Positions 12,497 through 64,000 of a DNA stretch of 64,000 bases are shown piece after piece; the first letter of the stretch is position 1, and each line of letters opens with the position of its first letter. The translations under genes and the position numbers were made by a program. The notes below the pieces were generated by a model. It saw only the letters and a program-made list of their open reading frames with translations, did not search any database and was not told the origin of the DNA. The DNA comes from Ailurus styani (Eukaryota; Chordata; Mammalia; Carnivora; Ailuridae): positions 270,459 through 334,458 of the forward strand of contig LNAC01000376.1 in assembly GCA_002007465.1 (NCBI GenBank), in the 5' to 3' direction.

Positions 12497-12903
12497 GCTC
12501 CATTTTTCTTTCCAACTCATGAACTCTTGAAGTAGGCCAGGAGCAGCAATTGTTTTACATACAGCTGGTCATAAAGTTTAAACAGAGGAACTGGCATTCA
12601 GATCACACGAGCCCAGTCAAGTGAATTAATACATACCAGAGACAGATTTGTTTGATGGCACCATAAAATAATAAGATAGTAATCGGAAGTGGTTCCATTG
12701 GGTAGTACCAAAGTAGCAGGGTTTTTTCACTTCTTTATCTAAATCATGTAATCACCCCTTCCTTCTTGCTCCTAAAAGCCCCTTGCTTTTCCTACATGAC
12801 CAAGACACTTTTTTTATTTCTCCAGAATCTGTGCACCTGAATTGCAATTCTGAGTCCCAAATAAAGGCCTTTGTTTTTGTTTTGCCACCTTTACTCCGTT
12901 GAT
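12497..12903 (+). mobile_element. LTR-like segment, downstream copy (old endogenous retrovirus)
   Basis: The partner of the 5.0-5.5 kb copy. It retains a polyadenylation signal AATAAAGGCC (12859-12868) in the usual LTR position, about 90 bases after a TATA-like CTAAAAGCCCC. Divergence between the two copies shows an ancient insertion. Confidence 0.7.
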
Positions 12904-13041
12904 AAAACGATATGCAATAGAATAAGACAACGTGGAATGCATAACATGGAAAGATAAATTGTTCTAGAAGCATTTTCCAATAATGTAAATATGCATAAAA
13001 TATATTTCTATATAAATATATGTATTAAATATAAAATGTAT

Positions 13042-13044
<3 letters not shown>

Positions 13045-13072
<28 letters not shown>
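13045..13072. repeat. (CA)n microsatellite
   Basis: About 14 CA units just upstream of the GK CpG island. Confidence 0.97.
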
Positions 13073-13075
<3 letters not shown>

Positions 13076-13761
13076 CTGGAGTTGTCAAGTATTTCTCACA
13101 GTGGGTCTTGATTCAAAGTTTGAAAAGCCCCCTGAAACAGGACTCAAAAGGATCCTGGCAGGGTAAATTTAAGGTAAAATGAGAGAGCCCCTTTCCTCTC
13201 CCTTTGCAATGTAGAGCAGTAAATGGAAGGAGAGGAAATTGCGTGGAAGGGAGGGGACACCCGAGTGAGGTCAAGCGAGGAGCAAGGGCGCTTCAGGACA
13301 GGGAGGTGCCGGATTCCGGATCCTGGACCCGCGAAGGTTGATTCTACAGTCTTCCCTTAAATGCTAAACCGAAAGAACTTCCGCGTTCCTTGTCCCTGAA
13401 AAGCGTACAGAGAGTGGGGATTCGCTGTGCTCCGGGAGGTCACACTACACGCGGCCAGTTCCCGCACAGGGAATTATTATCCAGGGCGAGGAGAGGGGAG
13501 GTGGGCGGGGCATGGGAAGCGCGGGAAGGCCTGACCAGGTCAGTCCAGAAGAGCGACTCACGTCGTGCTCCGCACAGCCCACCCGAGGAACCAGCAGTTC
13601 CGCACTCTGGGACCCATTCGCGGGAGGGAGCCCCAGGGCGCGGGTTGGGAGTTCCGCCCTTTCCAAGAGCTAGCGGCGCTCCCAGCCGAAGGGCAGCACC
13701 CGCCTCCGCCTCCGGCCTCGGCCCTGCGGCAGGATGGCTCGGCAGCCGGGTCGCGGGAGCC

Positions 13762-13767
13762 CACGTG
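13762..13767. promoter_or_regulatory. E-box CACGTG in the GK promoter
   Basis: Palindromic CACGTG in CpG-rich sequence about 400 bases upstream of the ATG. Sites of this type bind bHLH-ZIP factors (USF, MYC/MAX, TFEB families). Motif only. Confidence 0.4.
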
Positions 13768-13815
13768 ACCTGCTGCGCGGGCCACCGCCTCCGCCGCGCC
13801 CAGGCCCCGCCCCTG

Positions 13816-13822
13816 TGACGTC
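13816..13822 (+). promoter_or_regulatory. CRE-like site TGACGTC
   Basis: TGACGTCC is one base from the full CRE palindrome TGACGTCA. It lies about 55 bases upstream of an inverted CCAAT box, a common core-promoter arrangement. Motif only. Confidence 0.4.
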
Positions 13823-13870
13823 CCACCAACCTCTGACTGTCGGAGCGTTGCGCCTCTTCCGCGTTTGCTA

Positions 13871-13875
13871 ATTGG
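13871..13875 (-). promoter_or_regulatory. Inverted CCAAT box
   Basis: CTAATTGGCTGG contains ATTGG, the reverse of CCAAT, the NF-Y recognition core. It is immediately left of the assembly gap, consistent with a start site 60-100 bases downstream, inside the gap. Confidence 0.45.
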
Positions 13876-13884
13876 CTGGCCCGG

Positions 13885-13991
13885 NNNNNNNNNNNNNNNN
13901 NNNNNNNNNNNNNNNNNNNNNNNNNNNNNNNNNNNNNNNNNNNNNNNNNNNNNNNNNNNNNNNNNNNNNNNNNNNNNNNNNNNNNNNNNNN
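13885..13991. other. Assembly gap (107 N) in the GK promoter
   Basis: A run of N within the CpG island. Reading frames reported across it are artefacts. GC-rich sequence probably failed to assemble here. Confidence 1.
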
Positions 13992-14170
13992 GGGTCGGAG
14001 GGGCGGGGTGAGAAGGTTCCGCGCGGGTAAAGGGGCTCCCTGGAGCGCGGTCGGAGCGCTCGGCCGACGCACGCCGCCTCGCCTTCCCGGCTTGCCGTCT
14101 GCCCCTCCCTCGCCCGCCGCCGTCACTGGGGAAACGGGTCGCAATAGCCCGCTGACCCGAAGCTGGTTTC

Positions 14171-63033
<48,863 letters not shown>

Positions 63034-63373
63034 GTGAGTTGAAGAAACATACCCAAAAACCAATAGTGTTTTGTTTGTTTCTCCCTTTGGACCTTTGAAT
63101 GAGGAAAATCTGTTGAAGTTCATCCAGGCTAAAAATCAATAGCTTTGGAGTTCCAATAAGTTTTTTGCCATTTAGTTTTCCTTATCTCCTTCACATAAAA
63201 TGTATTATTCCATATGTAAACACACTGCTGAGGCTTGTAAAGTCCTTAATTCAATACATTTTCCATCCAGAAACTAAATTTTGGTTTAAAATGTTAACGG
63301 TTTTGGTGGGGGGGGGGGAGTGGAGGAGGGCAGAGCAGAGGGGAGGAAGAGCCATGATTTAAACTATGTTTCA

Positions 63374-63472
63374 GGGGCTCCTGGCTGGCTCAATCCGTAG
63401 AGCATGTGACTCATGATCTCAGGGTTCTGAGTTCAAGCCCCAGGTTGGATGCAGAGAATACTTTAAAAAAAT
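63374..63472 (+). mobile_element. Short tRNA-like carnivore SINE
   Basis: 'aggggctcctggctggctca' and 'gagttcaagccccaggttgg'; A-rich tail. Confidence 0.82.
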
Positions 63473-63477
63473 GTTTG

Positions 63478-63584
63478 GGATGCCTTGGTGGCTCAGACGG
63501 TTCAGCGTCTGTCTTCAGCTCAAGTCATGATCCCACGGTTCTGGGATCAAGCCCCACATCGGGCTCCCTGCTCAGCATGGGGGT
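63478..63584 (+). mobile_element. Carnivore SINE truncated by an LTR
   Basis: Head 'gatgccttggtggctcagac' through 'gggctccctgctcagcatgg', then an abrupt change to LTR sequence. CT-rich body and tail absent. Confidence 0.85.
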
Positions 63585-64000
63585 GGTCTGGGTGGTCTGT
63601 TTCTCTGCTGCAGAAGTTCAGAGGCGACCAAGAAACTCAAGCGGCACCCTGGAGAGATGGGAGAACAGTTTATTACTCCGGCGGGCCCAGCGGAATAGTT
63701 TCACAAAGGCTGAGCACCTAGTTGCGACCAGGGAGGGCATTTATAGGCAAACTAGGAATTTTTCACAAGGTCACACCGCTGATTGGTTCGGGGCCATGCA
63801 ACAGGTCTTTGTTTAGGTCTTTGGTGGGGTCTCACTACTGATTAGCTCCAGGGCCCTGCAGCAGATCTTTATCTATGCGGGAGTGACTTGGCAGGGGAGG
63901 GCCAAGTTGTCCTTGGGAGCTCCTCATCTCAGTCAGGCGGCCATTTTGGGGTGTTTCCGCCTCATCTCCATCTGCCTCTGGCCCTCAACCCCCACTGCCC
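63585..64000 (-). mobile_element. LTR of an endogenous retrovirus, minus strand, truncated by the window edge
   Basis: Read on the minus strand it has ordered LTR signals: CCAAT (63786-63782), TATA box TATAAATG (around 63745), then AATAAA (63674-63669) about 70 bases later, and a short U5-like end near 63590. The inner part carries an 'aaaatggccgcc' motif. It abuts and truncates a plus-strand SINE whose normal tail is missing. It is better preserved than the upstream provirus. A solitary LTR or the end of a longer provirus cannot be told apart here. Confidence 0.75.

Larger units (their letters stand above)
1..13249. other. Intergenic region upstream of GK
   Basis: No coding exon or RNA gene recognised. 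It is built of carnivore SINEs, MIR and L2 relics, a MER5-type DNA element, L1 tails and an old endogenous retrovirus remnant (about 5-12.9 kb). Reading frames here are short and follow repeats. Confidence 0.75.
63034..64000 (+). other. GK intron 11 (partial)
   Basis: Holds two SINE copies and a minus-strand LTR running to the window edge. The next GK exon is not reached. Confidence 0.8.

Noticed and set aside
1..13249. Neighbouring gene (TASL/CXorf21 lies upstream of GK in human)
   Set aside because: No sequence resembling its coding exon was found in this interval; it is presumably further upstream.
63406..63816. 136-codon plus-strand frame near the right edge
   Set aside because: Crosses SINE and antisense LTR sequence; no biological unity.

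Overview
The window is mammalian nuclear DNA from a carnivore, most likely a mustelid (mink, ferret, marten or otter type). The main evidence is more than fifty tRNA-Lys-derived carnivore SINEs (CAN-SINE/SINEC). Many are of the young type whose head reads 'cctgggtggctcagtgggtt' followed by an 'aaagcctctg' segment, which I associate with mustelids. No bacterial, organellar or CRISPR-like features are present.

The single protein-coding locus is glycerol kinase (GK, X-linked in placental mammals) on the + strand. A CpG-island promoter lies at about 13.25-14.7 kb, interrupted by a 107-base assembly gap. Exon 1 carries the ATG at 14171. Eleven coding exons with canonical AG/GT borders and compatible phases can be read: 14171-14248, 25100-25173, 27274-27380, 40251-40328, 52981-53057, 55001-55138, 58674-58783, 59236-59302, 60371-60388 (an 18-nt microexon), 62331-62366 and 62966-63033. 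Together they encode residues 1-283 plus two bases of codon 284, about half of the roughly 550-residue enzyme. They include the N-terminal phosphate loop (DQGTSSTR), the glycerol-contacting Arg-Glu pair (NQRETT), the FGGY signature 1 with its Tyr, and the GDQS motif. The rest of the gene lies beyond the right edge.

Upstream of GK (1-13.2 kb) there is no gene. It holds SINEs, MIR, L2 and MER5-type relics, L1 tails, and an old, heavily decayed endogenous retrovirus remnant. The remnant is marked by two related LTR-like segments at about 5.04-5.46 kb and 12.50-12.90 kb in the same orientation.

Inside the GK introns the notable items are: (i) a minus-strand processed copy of PPDPF in intron 3 at about 38.7-39.8 kb, with an intact reading frame for the visible 72 codons, a polyadenylation signal, a poly(A) tail and a perfect 16-bp target-site duplication; its middle is hidden by a 570-base gap; (ii) an unidentified GC-rich block in intron 4 at about 48.4-49.85 kb; (iii) L1 and L2 tails; (iv) a SINE inserted about 33 bp upstream of the exon 7 acceptor; (v) a minus-strand solitary-type LTR with CCAAT, TATA and AATAAA elements that runs off the right edge. 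Single Ns at 37666, 38522 and 39720 mark further unresolved assembly positions.
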